DNA from: Lachnospiraceae bacterium
Lineage (GTDB): Bacteria; Bacillota; Clostridia; Lachnospirales; Lachnospiraceae
DNA: 64,000 bases
Assembly: GCA_015057865.1 (NCBI GenBank)
Contig: SVDH01000011.1
Coordinates: 1-64,000 of the forward strand
Direction: 5' to 3'
Within the stretch, counting starts at the first letter, position 1; every line of letters starts with the position of its first letter. Both the position numbers and the translations under genes were made by a program. This document shows positions 56,265 to 64,000 of this stretch, piece after piece. The notes below the pieces were generated by a model. That model did not search any database. It saw only the letters and a list, made by a program, of their open reading frames with translations, and was not told where the DNA came from.

Positions 56265-56993
56265 TTAACTTTTTGCCTGCGCAATATTCATCATCTGCTT
56301 CAAATAACCCAGACATTCCTTTGCATAGGACTCCAGATCATATCCGCCTGTCAGGAATACCTTCCGGAACGGGATCCAGGTTGCCGCGATCACACTCTCC
56401 ATCAGACCGACAGCGATCAGCTCCTCGCATCTGCCAAAGCCCAGCCTTCCGAGCGTCTGCCCCTGAAAGATGATGTGCGGAAGCTCATCCACAAGCATCT
56501 GCCGGCAGATCTGCTTTAATGCCGGTGATTCCACACAGGATGCCAGTGCCCTGTAATAGGACAATGCCACGATCTCCGCAGCTGCCAGCACCATGATCTC
56601 TCCCTTCAGGCCGCCGAACCGGCGCAGCTCACGGAAGCACTGATCCAGAACGGAAATCTCCATATCCGGCACCTGATAACAATCCAGGTACTTTTTCAGA
56701 TAAACGGAATGCCAGTTTTCTTCCCGGATGAACCACTTCATACATTCCAGATATGTCCGGTCACCGGAGCGGTCCGCATAGCGTCTGACTTCCTTCATCA
56801 GATGCACGCCGTCCGAGCGTTCACCCATCTGAAATGCCTGAATGGACGGAAAGATCATCAGGGCCTGTTCCTCTGTCAGATCCGGCTCTTTTGAAAAATC
56901 CGGCTGCAGCCGGTTTTCGTCATGCTCTTCAAAATAACGCAGCCAGTCCTCCTGCGTGTATCCAATCTCTTCTCTGTCGTACAAACAATACAT
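56265..56993 (-). CDS. Ferritin-like diiron protein of unknown function
   Basis: 242 residues, mostly helical. The four-helix diiron ligand set can be read: Glu in AFQMGERSDG (helix A), ExxH in EENWHSVYL (helix B), Glu in AAAEIVALSYY (helix C) and ExxH in VDELPHIIF (helix D). This fits the ferritin-like superfamily, perhaps an oxidase, oxygenase or metal-handling protein. The start at 56993 follows GGGAG; a longer frame overlaps arsR. It lies about 40 bases after the ArsR-family gene, so it belongs to the metal-efflux operon. Confidence 0.75.
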   Translation of the reverse strand: MYCLYDREEIGYTQEDWLRYFEEHDENRLQPDFSKEPDLTEEQALMIFPSIQAFQMGERSDGVHLMKEVRRYADRSGDRTYLECMKWFIREENWHSVYLKKYLDCYQVPDMEISVLDQCFRELRRFGGLKGEIMVLAAAEIVALSYYRALASCVESPALKQICRQMLVDELPHIIFQGQTLGRLGFGRCEELIAVGLMESVIAATWIPFRKVFLTGGYDLESYAKECLGYLKQMMNIAQAKS

Positions 56994-57033
56994 TTTTTGT
57001 GTTCTCCCATCTTTTGTGTGATCAAGTCTTTTC

Positions 57034-57396
57034 CTAGCAGCCCAGATGCTCCATGCCTTGCCCGATGATCGTTCTGACATGTTCATCCGCAAGGGAATAA
57101 AACACCTGTTTTCCGTCCCGCCTGCTCTTTACCAGCTTGTTCTGCTTTAAGATCCGAAGCTGATGAGAGATCGCAGACTGTGTCATGCCAAGTGCTTCTG
57201 CCAGATCACAGACACATACCTCTGCCTCAAATAGAACAAACAGAATGCGGATCCTGGTAGAGTCTCCAAATACCTTAAACAACTCCGCCAGGTCGTACAG
57301 ACTGTCTTCCTCCGGCATATGTTCCTGCACAAACTGCAGTGCGTCTTCATGTAATTCTCTTACTTCACAGGTTTCGAGTTCATTCGTTTTCATCAT
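57034..57396 (-). CDS. ArsR/SmtB family metal-sensing repressor (CadC-like)
   Basis: About 120 residues. The winged helix shows VFGDSTRIRILFVLFEAEVCVCDLAEALGMTQSAISHQL. The CVCD sequence at the start of the recognition helix pair is the thiolate metal site of CadC-type sensors for Cd, Pb or Zn. N-terminal Cys (ETCEV) and the C-terminal His/Cys (EHLGC) could add ligands. The start at 57396 (ATGATG) follows GGGGAAACAG. It probably binds the operator at 59675-59698 and represses the export operon. Confidence 0.92.
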   Translation of the reverse strand: MMKTNELETCEVRELHEDALQFVQEHMPEEDSLYDLAELFKVFGDSTRIRILFVLFEAEVCVCDLAEALGMTQSAISHQLRILKQNKLVKSRRDGKQVFYSLADEHVRTIIGQGMEHLGC

Positions 57397-57421
57397 CTGT
57401 TTCCCCACTGAAATCTTATTA

Positions 57422-59290
57422 TTATTTGACGCGCAGTGCCCGTATCGCATTTAACACCGCGATCACCATCACACCGACATCCGCAAAGATCGCTGCCCAC
57501 ATATTGGCAATACCCAGTGCCCCGAGCACCAGGCAGACCAGCTTCACGCCGATCGCGAACCAGATGTTCTGGTGCACGATCCGCAGGCATTTTGCTGAGA
57601 TCCGAATTGCTTTTACGATCTTGGCAGGATCATCATCCATCAAAACGATATCTGCAGATTCGATCGCTGCATCCGATCCAAGCGCGCCCATTGCAATCCC
57701 GATGTCTGCACGAGAAAGAACCGGCGCGTCGTTGATCCCGTCTCCTACAAATGCCAGGACTTCCTTTCCCTTCTGATTCTGCAGCAGCCGTTCCACCATG
57801 TCAACCTTGTCTGCCGGAAGCAGCTCACTGTGGACCTCATCCACGCCAAGCTCTTTTGCGACCGCTTCTGCTGTATTTTTATTATCACCGGTCAGCATCA
57901 CGGTATGTGCCACGCCACTATTCTTGAGACCTGTGATCGCCTCTTTTGCCGTTTTCTTGATCCGGTCAGAGATCAGGATATAACCGGCATAGTCCCTGTC
58001 AACTGCCAGATGCACAACCGTACCTGCCTTTTCGACCTGCTCAGGCTGTAGACCTTCTTCTTTCATCAGACGTTCATTTCCTGCAGCGACTCTGACGCCG
58101 TCCACAAGCGCTACAACGCCGGCTCCGCCATGCTCCTGTACGTCTGATACGCGGGATGGTGTAATATCTTTTTCAAATGCTTTTCTCAGGCTCAGGCTGA
58201 TCGGATGCGAAGAATACTGCTCAGCATGCGCAGCATATTCCAGAAGCTTTTCTGCCGAAAAACCCTCCTGTGGCACCACATCCGTCACTTCAAAAACACC
58301 TTCTGTCATCGTACCGGTCTTGTCAAACACAACTGTTTTCGTATTGGACAGAAGTTCCAGATAATTCGACCCCTTTACCAGGATACCGTTGCTGCTCGCA
58401 CAGCCGATTCCTGCAAAAAACGAAAGCGGAATGCTGATGACAAGCGCACATGGGCAACTGATAACAAGGAAAGTCAGCGCACGGTAGATCCATTCTGTCC
58501 ATTCAGGCGCCAGATGCAGAATTCCCATCTGCACAAGCGGCGGCGCGATTGCCAGCGCCAATGCACCATAACAGACGATCGGGGTATAATATCTGGCAAA
58601 CCGCGTGATAAAATTCTCCGGTTTGGATTTCCGCATACCGGATTCTTCAACCAATTCGAGTATTTTGGATACGGTAGAATCAGAGAATTCCTTTGTCGTC
58701 CGGATCTTCAACATACCGTCCATACTGATACAGCCGCTGATCACTTCATCGCCCGTCTGTCCATGCCGTGGCAAGCTCTCTCCTGTCAGTGCACGTGTAT
58801 CAAGCGATGCCTCTCCTTCGATGATCACACCATCGATCGGTATTTTCTCTCCTGGCTTTACAACAATAATGCTCCCGGGTTCCACATCCTCAGGATCCGT
58901 TTCTTCGATCTCACCGTCTTCGGTCAGCAGATATGCGTAATCCGGACAGATGTCCATCAGATCCGCGATGTTTCTGCGGCTCTTGCCGACCGCCATGCTC
59001 TGAAACAGTTCACCGATCTGATAGAACAGCATAACGGCCACGCCTTCCGTGTATTCACCCAGAATGATCGCGCCGATCGTCGCCACTGCCATCAGAAAGT
59101 TCTCATCAAATACCTGGCGGTTGATGATACCCTTTCCTGCTTTTTTTAAAATGTCATATCCAATCAGGATGTATGGGATCAGAAAAAGCAAAAGCCTTGC
59201 CGTGCCCTTGACCGGCAGCAAAGCGAATACGACCATTAGTATTGCCGTAATGATGATCCTGATCAATACTGTTTTATGTTTCTTATTCAT
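57422..59290 (-). CDS. P1B-type heavy-metal ATPase (Zn/Cd/Pb exporter)
   Basis: 622 residues. It begins directly with the membrane segments; the N-terminal HMA domain found in CadA/ZntA is absent and is encoded separately (59384-59602). Motifs: FLVISCPCALVISIPL (CPC in helix 6), VFDKTGTMTEG (phosphorylation Asp), MLTGDNKNTAEAVAKELG and FVGDGINDAPVLSRADIGIAMG. The C-terminal IWFAIGVKLVCLVLGALG with Lys and the following Asp-containing helix fits the Zn/Cd/Pb subgroup. It exports divalent soft metals. Confidence 0.93.
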   Translation of the reverse strand: MNKKHKTVLIRIIITAILMVVFALLPVKGTARLLLFLIPYILIGYDILKKAGKGIINRQVFDENFLMAVATIGAIILGEYTEGVAVMLFYQIGELFQSMAVGKSRRNIADLMDICPDYAYLLTEDGEIEETDPEDVEPGSIIVVKPGEKIPIDGVIIEGEASLDTRALTGESLPRHGQTGDEVISGCISMDGMLKIRTTKEFSDSTVSKILELVEESGMRKSKPENFITRFARYYTPIVCYGALALAIAPPLVQMGILHLAPEWTEWIYRALTFLVISCPCALVISIPLSFFAGIGCASSNGILVKGSNYLELLSNTKTVVFDKTGTMTEGVFEVTDVVPQEGFSAEKLLEYAAHAEQYSSHPISLSLRKAFEKDITPSRVSDVQEHGGAGVVALVDGVRVAAGNERLMKEEGLQPEQVEKAGTVVHLAVDRDYAGYILISDRIKKTAKEAITGLKNSGVAHTVMLTGDNKNTAEAVAKELGVDEVHSELLPADKVDMVERLLQNQKGKEVLAFVGDGINDAPVLSRADIGIAMGALGSDAAIESADIVLMDDDPAKIVKAIRISAKCLRIVHQNIWFAIGVKLVCLVLGALGIANMWAAIFADVGVMVIAVLNAIRALRVK

Positions 59291-59383
59291 GATGTACTCA
59301 TCTGCTTTCTTTTCAAGGAAACCTGAACAGTTGCATTTTAAATCAAAGATGCTGCGCCATATGACGCAGCATCCTTGCTTCTT

Positions 59384-59602
59384 CTATAAATAGATCTCGC
59401 AGTCTGACTCTACCTTGCGACAGGCCTTCAGTGCCGACTGCATCACGGAATCTACATCTGCTCCGTCTTCAAACTCCACTTTCATCTTCAGCGCCATGAA
59501 ATTTACCGTACAGTCTTTGACACCTTCTGTCTTCTTGACCGCTTCTTCCATCTTTGCGGCACAGTTTGCGCAGTCCACTTCGATCTTGTATGTTTTCTTC
59601 AT
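59384..59602 (-). CDS. HMA-domain metal-binding protein (separate chaperone)
   Basis: 72 residues: one ferredoxin-like HMA domain, MKKTYKIEVDCANCAAKMEEAV, with the metal site CANC. It stands for the missing N-terminal domain of the ATPase downstream and probably delivers or senses the metal. The first gene of the operon: HMA, ATPase, ArsR, ferritin-like protein. Confidence 0.92.
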   Translation of the reverse strand: MKKTYKIEVDCANCAAKMEEAVKKTEGVKDCTVNFMALKMKVEFEDGADVDSVMQSALKACRKVESDCEIYL

Positions 59603-59674
59603 AATCTATATCTCCCTTTGGCTGATCGCCAATCTATATGCTGTTAATACTTTTTTGTGACATTTTTGATTTTA

Positions 59675-59734
59675 ACATATGAGCACTTGTTCATATGTTT
59701 GTTCTCATTATAGCACGATTAAATTTGTTGTCAA
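59675..59734 (-). promoter_or_regulatory. Promoter and ArsR/CadC-type operator of the metal-export operon
   Basis: Both boxes are perfect: TTGACA (59734-59729), 16-bp spacer, TATAAT (59712-59707). Just downstream lies ATATGAACA-AG-TGCTCATAT (59696-59677), extended by AC/GT, the inverted repeat of the CzrA/CadC/SmtB operator type, covering the start of the transcript. Repressor binding there would block a very strong promoter until metal is bound. Confidence 0.9.
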
Positions 59735-59978
59735 CATAGCTTTCACTTTATGAAAAAATATACAATTCGGGATTGTCGAGGCGATCTTCCGCCAGAACAG
59801 CGGCCACATGCCATTTCTTCGACATTTGTCAGTCCTTCAGCCATTATTAAGGTTTCCGGCTGACCTGACATGGAAAAACAGCTGTTATAAATTTACTGTA
59901 TTTTTAGTACGAAGAACCCTATATCATATCAATTTAGCCACTTCCAGGCATTTGAGTGGACGGTTATTTCTCAATTTC

Positions 59979-60257
59979 ATACCAGCCCGCAATATCGGCC
60001 ACATATGGTATGCATAAATCTATTGATCAGTTATACCTTGTCGCTTCAATATATCTGACTGGTAGGAAAATGTTAAGCATTGAATTTATACCAAATTCTG
60101 AGCGGCTGCTCGTTTGGTATAATCAATGCTGCTTTTCTGTTATACCAGAATCCAAGTATCTTCTTTCTTGGTATGATTATTACCTTTTTATGTGATACCA
60201 GACAATTGATAGGATCCATTCTGGTATGAAATCATCTATGTCTTTCCGGTGATACCG
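59979..60257. repeat. Periodic array of inverted half-sites ATACCA-N21-TGGTAT
   Basis: Units at 59979-60011, 60033-60065 (ATACCT/TGGTAG), 60088-60120, 60142-60174 and 60195-60227 each have exactly 21 bases between the half-sites; a further left half-site ATACCG is at 60252-60257. The gaps between units are 21, 22, 21, 20 and 24 bases, so half-sites of alternating orientation recur about every 27 bp. The 21-base interiors differ in sequence. Reading frames break across the units, so it is not a current gene. The rest of the gap, 59735-59978, shows no recognisable feature. Confidence 0.8.
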
Positions 60258-60322
60258 TACACAGAGCAGTCGGATCGGAATGCTCGTACGCCATAGAAGC
60301 AATCACCTCGCCAGGAACTTAT

Positions 60323-61183
60323 CTACGCCTCAAAAACTGTCACTTCCCCAAGCAATTCATACAGATCGCCACGCCGGTTTTTAAGCGACGGAATCTGTGC
60401 ACGCACCTTCTCAATCTCCGAAAGATCGATCTCTGCCATCAGGACGCCCGGTTTGTTTTCTGCCTGCGCGATGATCCTGCCCCACGGATCGATCACCATC
60501 GAATGTCCGTAGGCCGTCATGTCGTGTTTCTTCCCGATCTGGTTGCACGCCACGATATAGACACCGTTTTCGATCGCGCGCGCCCGCAAAAGGACTTCCC
60601 AGTGCGCCCGCCCGGTCTGCAGGGCAAAGCATGCAGGTACGAAAATCACCTTTGCACCTGCCAGGGACAGCAGCCGATACAGTTCTCCGAACCGCAGGTC
60701 GTAACAGATCGTAAAGCCAAGCCGTCCCAGTTTGGTATCACAAACTACGATATCTTCTCCTTGTGTAGCAGTATCCGACTCCCGGAAGGAACTGCCGTCT
60801 TCCAGATCCACGTCAAACAAATGAAGCTTGCTGTATTTGCAGCAGATATTACCTGTCGGATCAATCAGCACCAGAGAGTTCTTCGGCTTTGGCACTTCCA
60901 TGCTGCCTTCTGTCTCCGGGATGCTTCCGCTCAAAATCCAGATGCCATGTTCCTTTGCAAGCGCTGCCAGAAAATCTGTTGTCGGCCCCGGAATTGGTTC
61001 TTCCTGATACCGATAGCCTTTTCCCATGAAATTCATGTTCTCCGGAAACACCACAAGATCTGCCCCTTTTTCAGAGGCTTCGCAAATCATATTCTTTGCA
61101 TCCTTCAGGTTCTGATGCTTGTCATTCTGCGAATCCATTTGGCAGACAGCAACTTTTATCTTTGTTTTTCTATCCTGATTCAT
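60323..61183 (-). CDS. Carbon-nitrogen hydrolase, nitrilase superfamily (Nit1-like)
   Basis: About 286 residues. The Glu-Lys-Cys triad is VVFPENMNF (Glu), YSKLHLFDVDL (Lys) and TICYDLRFGELYR (Cys). The set matches the Nit1/Nit2 branch, whose members hydrolyse deaminated glutathione or omega-amides such as 2-oxoglutaramate. The ATG at 61183 is preferred over the in-frame GTG at 61189. It lies about 40 bases downstream of the lipoprotein gene and may be co-transcribed with it. Confidence 0.9.
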   Translation of the reverse strand: MNQDRKTKIKVAVCQMDSQNDKHQNLKDAKNMICEASEKGADLVVFPENMNFMGKGYRYQEEPIPGPTTDFLAALAKEHGIWILSGSIPETEGSMEVPKPKNSLVLIDPTGNICCKYSKLHLFDVDLEDGSSFRESDTATQGEDIVVCDTKLGRLGFTICYDLRFGELYRLLSLAGAKVIFVPACFALQTGRAHWEVLLRARAIENGVYIVACNQIGKKHDMTAYGHSMVIDPWGRIIAQAENKPGVLMAEIDLSEIEKVRAQIPSLKNRRGDLYELLGEVTVFEA

Positions 61184-61225
61184 TTTCACTTACTTCTTTC
61201 CCGAATCTGTCTTTTTCCCATCTTT

Positions 61226-61885
61226 TTACTGATACAGCTCTACCGGATCCCAGCCTTCATCCTGGAACTGCGTAACGGAAAGACCATTAAAATGCACATA
61301 GTCTGTCACGGTAATCTTTCGAAGTTCATCACGTGCGTCACTGTCACTGTAGACATTCATGAAGTCATCATAATAGTCACCGAACAGTTCCTTTGCGCTC
61401 TGATCAAAGTCTCCTCCGTCTGCCACAAGATCCATTTGACTGACCACATAGCCATCACCGTCTTTTTTCATGTGCATCACACCGGGATAATGACCTCCGG
61501 AAACACTCTTGAGTGTATCTCCTTCAATGTTGTAATTATCAATCCAGAAATCTCCGTAAACAACGACATCATTTTCATTCGTCAAATCTTCCGCCACGAT
61601 CGTCACGGTCGGGATGCTGACATCTGCTGCATCATAGTTTTTGCTCATCTCCTCGGCCATGTACTGATAAGCTGCTGCTTCAACAGGATCCGATCCGCCA
61701 TAGCCATATTTAGTAGCATCAACGACTGCCTCGTTCGAAACCTCATCCGCTGCTTCTGACACCTGTTCTGTGGCGGCCTGTGATCCTTCTTCCTCTGCCG
61801 GCGCTGTCCCGCTGCCGCCGCATGCGCTTAAGCCCAGAACCATAACAGCGCTTATCGTCAATACCGCAAATAGTTTCTTTTTCAT
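61226..61885 (-). CDS. Putative lipoprotein of unknown function
   Basis: 219 residues. A lipoprotein signal (MKKKLFAVLTISAVMVLGLSACGG; lipobox LSAC) precedes a Glu/Ala-rich spacer (about 25-60) and a folded domain (about 65-219) with YGGSDPVEAAAYQYMAEEM and VVYGDFWIDNYN. It resembles small NTF2-like secreted domains, but I cannot name a family. GGAGG precedes the ATG at 61885. Confidence 0.8.
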   Translation of the reverse strand: MKKKLFAVLTISAVMVLGLSACGGSGTAPAEEEGSQAATEQVSEAADEVSNEAVVDATKYGYGGSDPVEAAAYQYMAEEMSKNYDAADVSIPTVTIVAEDLTNENDVVVYGDFWIDNYNIEGDTLKSVSGGHYPGVMHMKKDGDGYVVSQMDLVADGGDFDQSAKELFGDYYDDFMNVYSDSDARDELRKITVTDYVHFNGLSVTQFQDEGWDPVELYQ

Positions 61886-62092
61886 AATGACTACCTCCAT
61901 CCCTGCTGTTGTCAACAAACAAACTATGACAGGGTTTTCAAGTTTTCAATACAATTGTATTAAAACAAATACTTACAAAAAAGAAAAGGTCAATTCCATG
62001 AAAAATGTTTTGCACGCGTTTATAGCTTTTCATTCATCCTGTTGTCGATTATGATAATTACAACACCGTTGATTCAATCAGGAGATAGTAGT

Positions 62093-62989
62093 ATGCGAAT
62101 TCAAAATCTTTTTCAGGATCAGCAGGACCTGATTCAACCAAATCCATATCCGCAATATGAGATACCGGATAGCGGAACAACAACACGGGATCTGACAGCG
62201 CAGCCTCATGTAGAGCATCTGCTGTCGGAGCATATCCTTGATATCTATATTCAGGACAAACTGACCATTCGACTGACCTGTACAGCAGTCAATCTCCCGG
62301 AGTTGGTACTTGGAAGGCTTCTTTCTGAAGGAATTATCCGCTCAGCGGAAGACGTGGATCTTCTGTACATCTGCCAGACCGGCCACCGGGCCCGTGTCTT
62401 TCTGAATCATATGAAACATCCTGAAAGCGCATCATCAGGCGCTTTCAACGAGTCAGAAGAATCCTTTGTGGAACTTACTCCGACCTGCTGCACCGGTACA
62501 CGTGTGCTCAACCAGGACTTTGTACAGGATTTACCCTTTGCCAAAGTACGACTTACGGACTGGGATCTGAAGTTTATTCAGGACTGTGATCATTTTTTGA
62601 AAACAGATTTCCCTCTTCATAATATTTCTGGTTCTACACATGCAGCCGGACTGTTTCATAAAAGAAAATGGTACTGTATGTACGAAGACATCGGACGTCA
62701 CAATGCCATTGATAAAGCAATCGGCCGTGCGCTGATAGACGGTCTGGATCTGTCAAGATGCGCTCTTTATACAACTGGCCGCATGCCGGTCGATGTGATC
62801 CAGAAGGTCATCCGGTCCGGCATCCCGCTGATTGCCGGAAAAGAGACCCCCACTGCAGAAAGCCTGCAGCTTGCCGTCTCCTGTGATCTGACCGTTATCG
62901 GAAAAATCAGAAATGGGCACTATACTTTATACAGCGGGCGTCCTCCTGTAACTGAAGTACTGCCGGATCATCTGCGGACGGATTTCTAG
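62093..62989 (+). CDS. fdhD: FdhD-type formate dehydrogenase accessory protein
   Basis: 298 residues. FdhD moves sulfur to the molybdenum cofactor of formate dehydrogenases. It shows ELVLGRLLSEGII, GSTHAAGLF, EDIGRHNAIDKAIG and ALYTTGRMPVDVIQKVIRSGIP. The cysteine motif, CxxC in the enterobacterial enzyme, is TPTCCTG here. The start at 62093 follows AGGAGATAGT. No formate dehydrogenase or molybdopterin gene is in the window. Confidence 0.9.
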   Translation: MRIQNLFQDQQDLIQPNPYPQYEIPDSGTTTRDLTAQPHVEHLLSEHILDIYIQDKLTIRLTCTAVNLPELVLGRLLSEGIIRSAEDVDLLYICQTGHRARVFLNHMKHPESASSGAFNESEESFVELTPTCCTGTRVLNQDFVQDLPFAKVRLTDWDLKFIQDCDHFLKTDFPLHNISGSTHAAGLFHKRKWYCMYEDIGRHNAIDKAIGRALIDGLDLSRCALYTTGRMPVDVIQKVIRSGIPLIAGKETPTAESLQLAVSCDLTVIGKIRNGHYTLYSGRPPVTEVLPDHLRTDF

Positions 62990-63140
62990 TGCATGTCCCA
63001 TGCAGTATGATCTTATCCCGAACACGATCTCTTTTCTGTCACATTATTTCATCTGTCTGCCTACATCCACTTACCTATTGACATCTGCCGCAAAAAAATA
63101 TAAAAGTAAACAGTATGAAGCGGAAAGGAGTTTTTTGTAT

Positions 63141-63596
63141 ATGGAGTATACCATCCGCACGATGACATTGGCGGACTATGAAAACGTCAAGAAATTATGG
63201 ATGACGATCAAAGGATTCGGCATCCGGTCAATCGATGATTCCAAAGAAGGCGTTGAACGATTTATTAAGCGCAACCCCACAACGAGCATTGTCGCGGAAC
63301 AGGACGGCGAGATCATCGGCACGATCCTCTGCGGACACGACGGTAGAAACGCCTGCTTTTATCACGTCTGTGTCAGAGAAGACTGCAGACGGCAGGGCAT
63401 CGGGAAAACCATGGCTGTCACTGCCATGCGCGAACTGCAAAAAGAAAAGATCAATAAGGTTTCTCTGGTCGCATACAAGAAAAACGAAATCGGAAACCAG
63501 TTCTGGCACAAAGCCGGCTGGGTCTTAAGAGACGACCTGAATACTTATGATTTTATTCTGAACGACAACAATATTACGAATTTCAACGAAGACTAA
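63141..63596 (+). CDS. GNAT family N-acetyltransferase
   Basis: 151 residues, one GNAT domain. The acetyl-CoA pyrophosphate loop is VREDCRRQGIGKTMAV (about residue 78); EIIGTILCGHDGRNACFYHVCV is the preceding beta strand pair. The substrate is unknown. The start at 63141 follows AAAGGAG. Its stop codon overlaps the end of the convergent ABC ATPase gene by 4 bases. Confidence 0.9.
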   Translation: MEYTIRTMTLADYENVKKLWMTIKGFGIRSIDDSKEGVERFIKRNPTTSIVAEQDGEIIGTILCGHDGRNACFYHVCVREDCRRQGIGKTMAVTAMRELQKEKINKVSLVAYKKNEIGNQFWHKAGWVLRDDLNTYDFILNDNNITNFNED

Positions 63597-64000
63597 ACTG
63601 ACCTGATCAGCAGCTTTGTATAGTCTTCCTTCGGATGCCGGATCACATCATCCGGTTTCCCTTCTTCTACGATCTTCCCCTGATACATCACGAGAACACG
63701 ATCGCACATATGCTGCACCAGTGCAAGGTCATGACAGATCAGAAGGATCGAGACGCCCATCTCCTCCTTCAGCTTATTCAGCAGCGCAACAATCTGTGCC
63801 TGTACGGTCACATCAAGCGCGCTGGTTGCTTCATCGCAGACCAAAAGCTTGGGATCAACCGCCAATGCCCTCGCGATCGCGGCGCGCTGACATTGCCCGC
63901 CGCTCACTTCATGCGGATACCGCTTTGCCAGTTTCGGGGAAAGCTCCACTTTTTCCAGCAGCATCTCCATCCTTACTTTTGCCTCTGTGCGTGACACACC
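63593..64000 (-). CDS. Oligopeptide/nickel-type ABC transporter ATPase, C-terminal part
   Basis: The gene enters from the right edge; about 135 C-terminal residues are present. They hold the ABC signature VSGGQCQRAAIARAL, Walker B LLVCDEATSALD and the switch His in LLICHDLALVQHMCD. The ending IRHPKEDYTKLLI is typical of DppD/DppF-OppD/OppF subunits. Only one nucleotide-binding domain end is seen, so D or F type cannot be told. Confidence 0.9.
   Translation of the reverse strand, partial: GVSRTEAKVRMEMLLEKVELSPKLAKRYPHEVSGGQCQRAAIARALAVDPKLLVCDEATSALDVTVQAQIVALLNKLKEEMGVSILLICHDLALVQHMCDRVLVMYQGKIVEEGKPDDVIRHPKEDYTKLLIRSV

Noticed and set aside
59979..60257. CRISPR array
   Set aside because: The conserved parts are only 6 bp and alternate in orientation; there are no identical direct repeats of CRISPR length and no cas genes.
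60503..61759. 418-codon plus-strand open frame opposite the nitrilase and lipoprotein genes
   Set aside because: Antisense of two real genes; Cys/His-rich composition typical of shadow frames, no ribosome site.

Overview
The window looks like a chromosomal segment from a low-to-mid GC Gram-positive anaerobe of the class Clostridia, most likely Lachnospiraceae. The basis is gene content and order: hup-rqcP-divIC-tilS-hpt-ftsH, glgC-glgD-spoVG-pth-mfd, rpsF-ssb-rpsR, gdpP-rplI-dnaB, a GlgC/GlgD pair, an ECF transporter core, a DnaD/DnaI helicase-loading pair, strong AGGAGG ribosome sites and occasional GTG starts. It is mostly housekeeping DNA with a few accessory insertions. No rRNA, tRNA, CRISPR array or prophage was seen.

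Layout. 1-2156: the start of an AGCS-type Na+/alanine-glycine symporter gene (minus strand), an IS110-family insertion sequence with a candidate bridge-RNA region, then a promoter, glycine riboswitch and terminator that would originally have led into the symporter. 2200-8964: truA, ecfT and a fused double ECF ATPase, an aminotransferase with its Lrp regulator, a PurM/HypE-like protein and nth. 9121-11579: a MATE exporter divergent from a Crp/Fnr regulator, with a Crp-type operator between them, and a small unknown protein. 11618-14413: a secreted NlpC/P60 protein with six SH3 repeats and a long acidic tail. 14512-21555: amylase, ftsH, hpt, tilS, divIC, rqcP and hup. 21677-30293: pgcA, cca, proS, a PPOX-fold protein, a palindromic repeat, a phosphoesterase, and a translational GTPase fused to a Rae1/YacP-like NYN nuclease. 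30548-42540: a two-component system, metK, murA, mfd, pth, spoVG, glgD and glgC.

From 42780 to 47660 the plus strand carries murC, a cluster of DnaA boxes, dnaD, dnaI and a PRPP synthase. A 615-base non-coding stretch follows, with two strong secondary-structure elements. Then come a His-less HPr/Crh-like protein, gdhA, an FtsL-like protein, dnaB-rplI-gdpP, rpsR-ssb-rpsF, and a metal-export operon (HMA chaperone, P1B ATPase, ArsR repressor, diiron ferritin-like protein) with a clear operator. A 720-base gene-free region beyond it contains a regular array of inverted half-sites (ATACCA-N21-TGGTAT, five units, about 54 bp apart). The window ends with a nitrilase-family amidase, a lipoprotein, fdhD, a GNAT acetyltransferase and a partial oligopeptide ABC ATPase.

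The items most likely to be new biology are the GTPase-NYN fusion (27498-30293), the periodic inverted-repeat array (59979-60257), the DnaA-box cluster before dnaD/dnaI (44162-44267), the structured non-coding region after the PRPP synthase gene (47736-48252), and the insertion sequence that cuts a glycine riboswitch off from its transporter.
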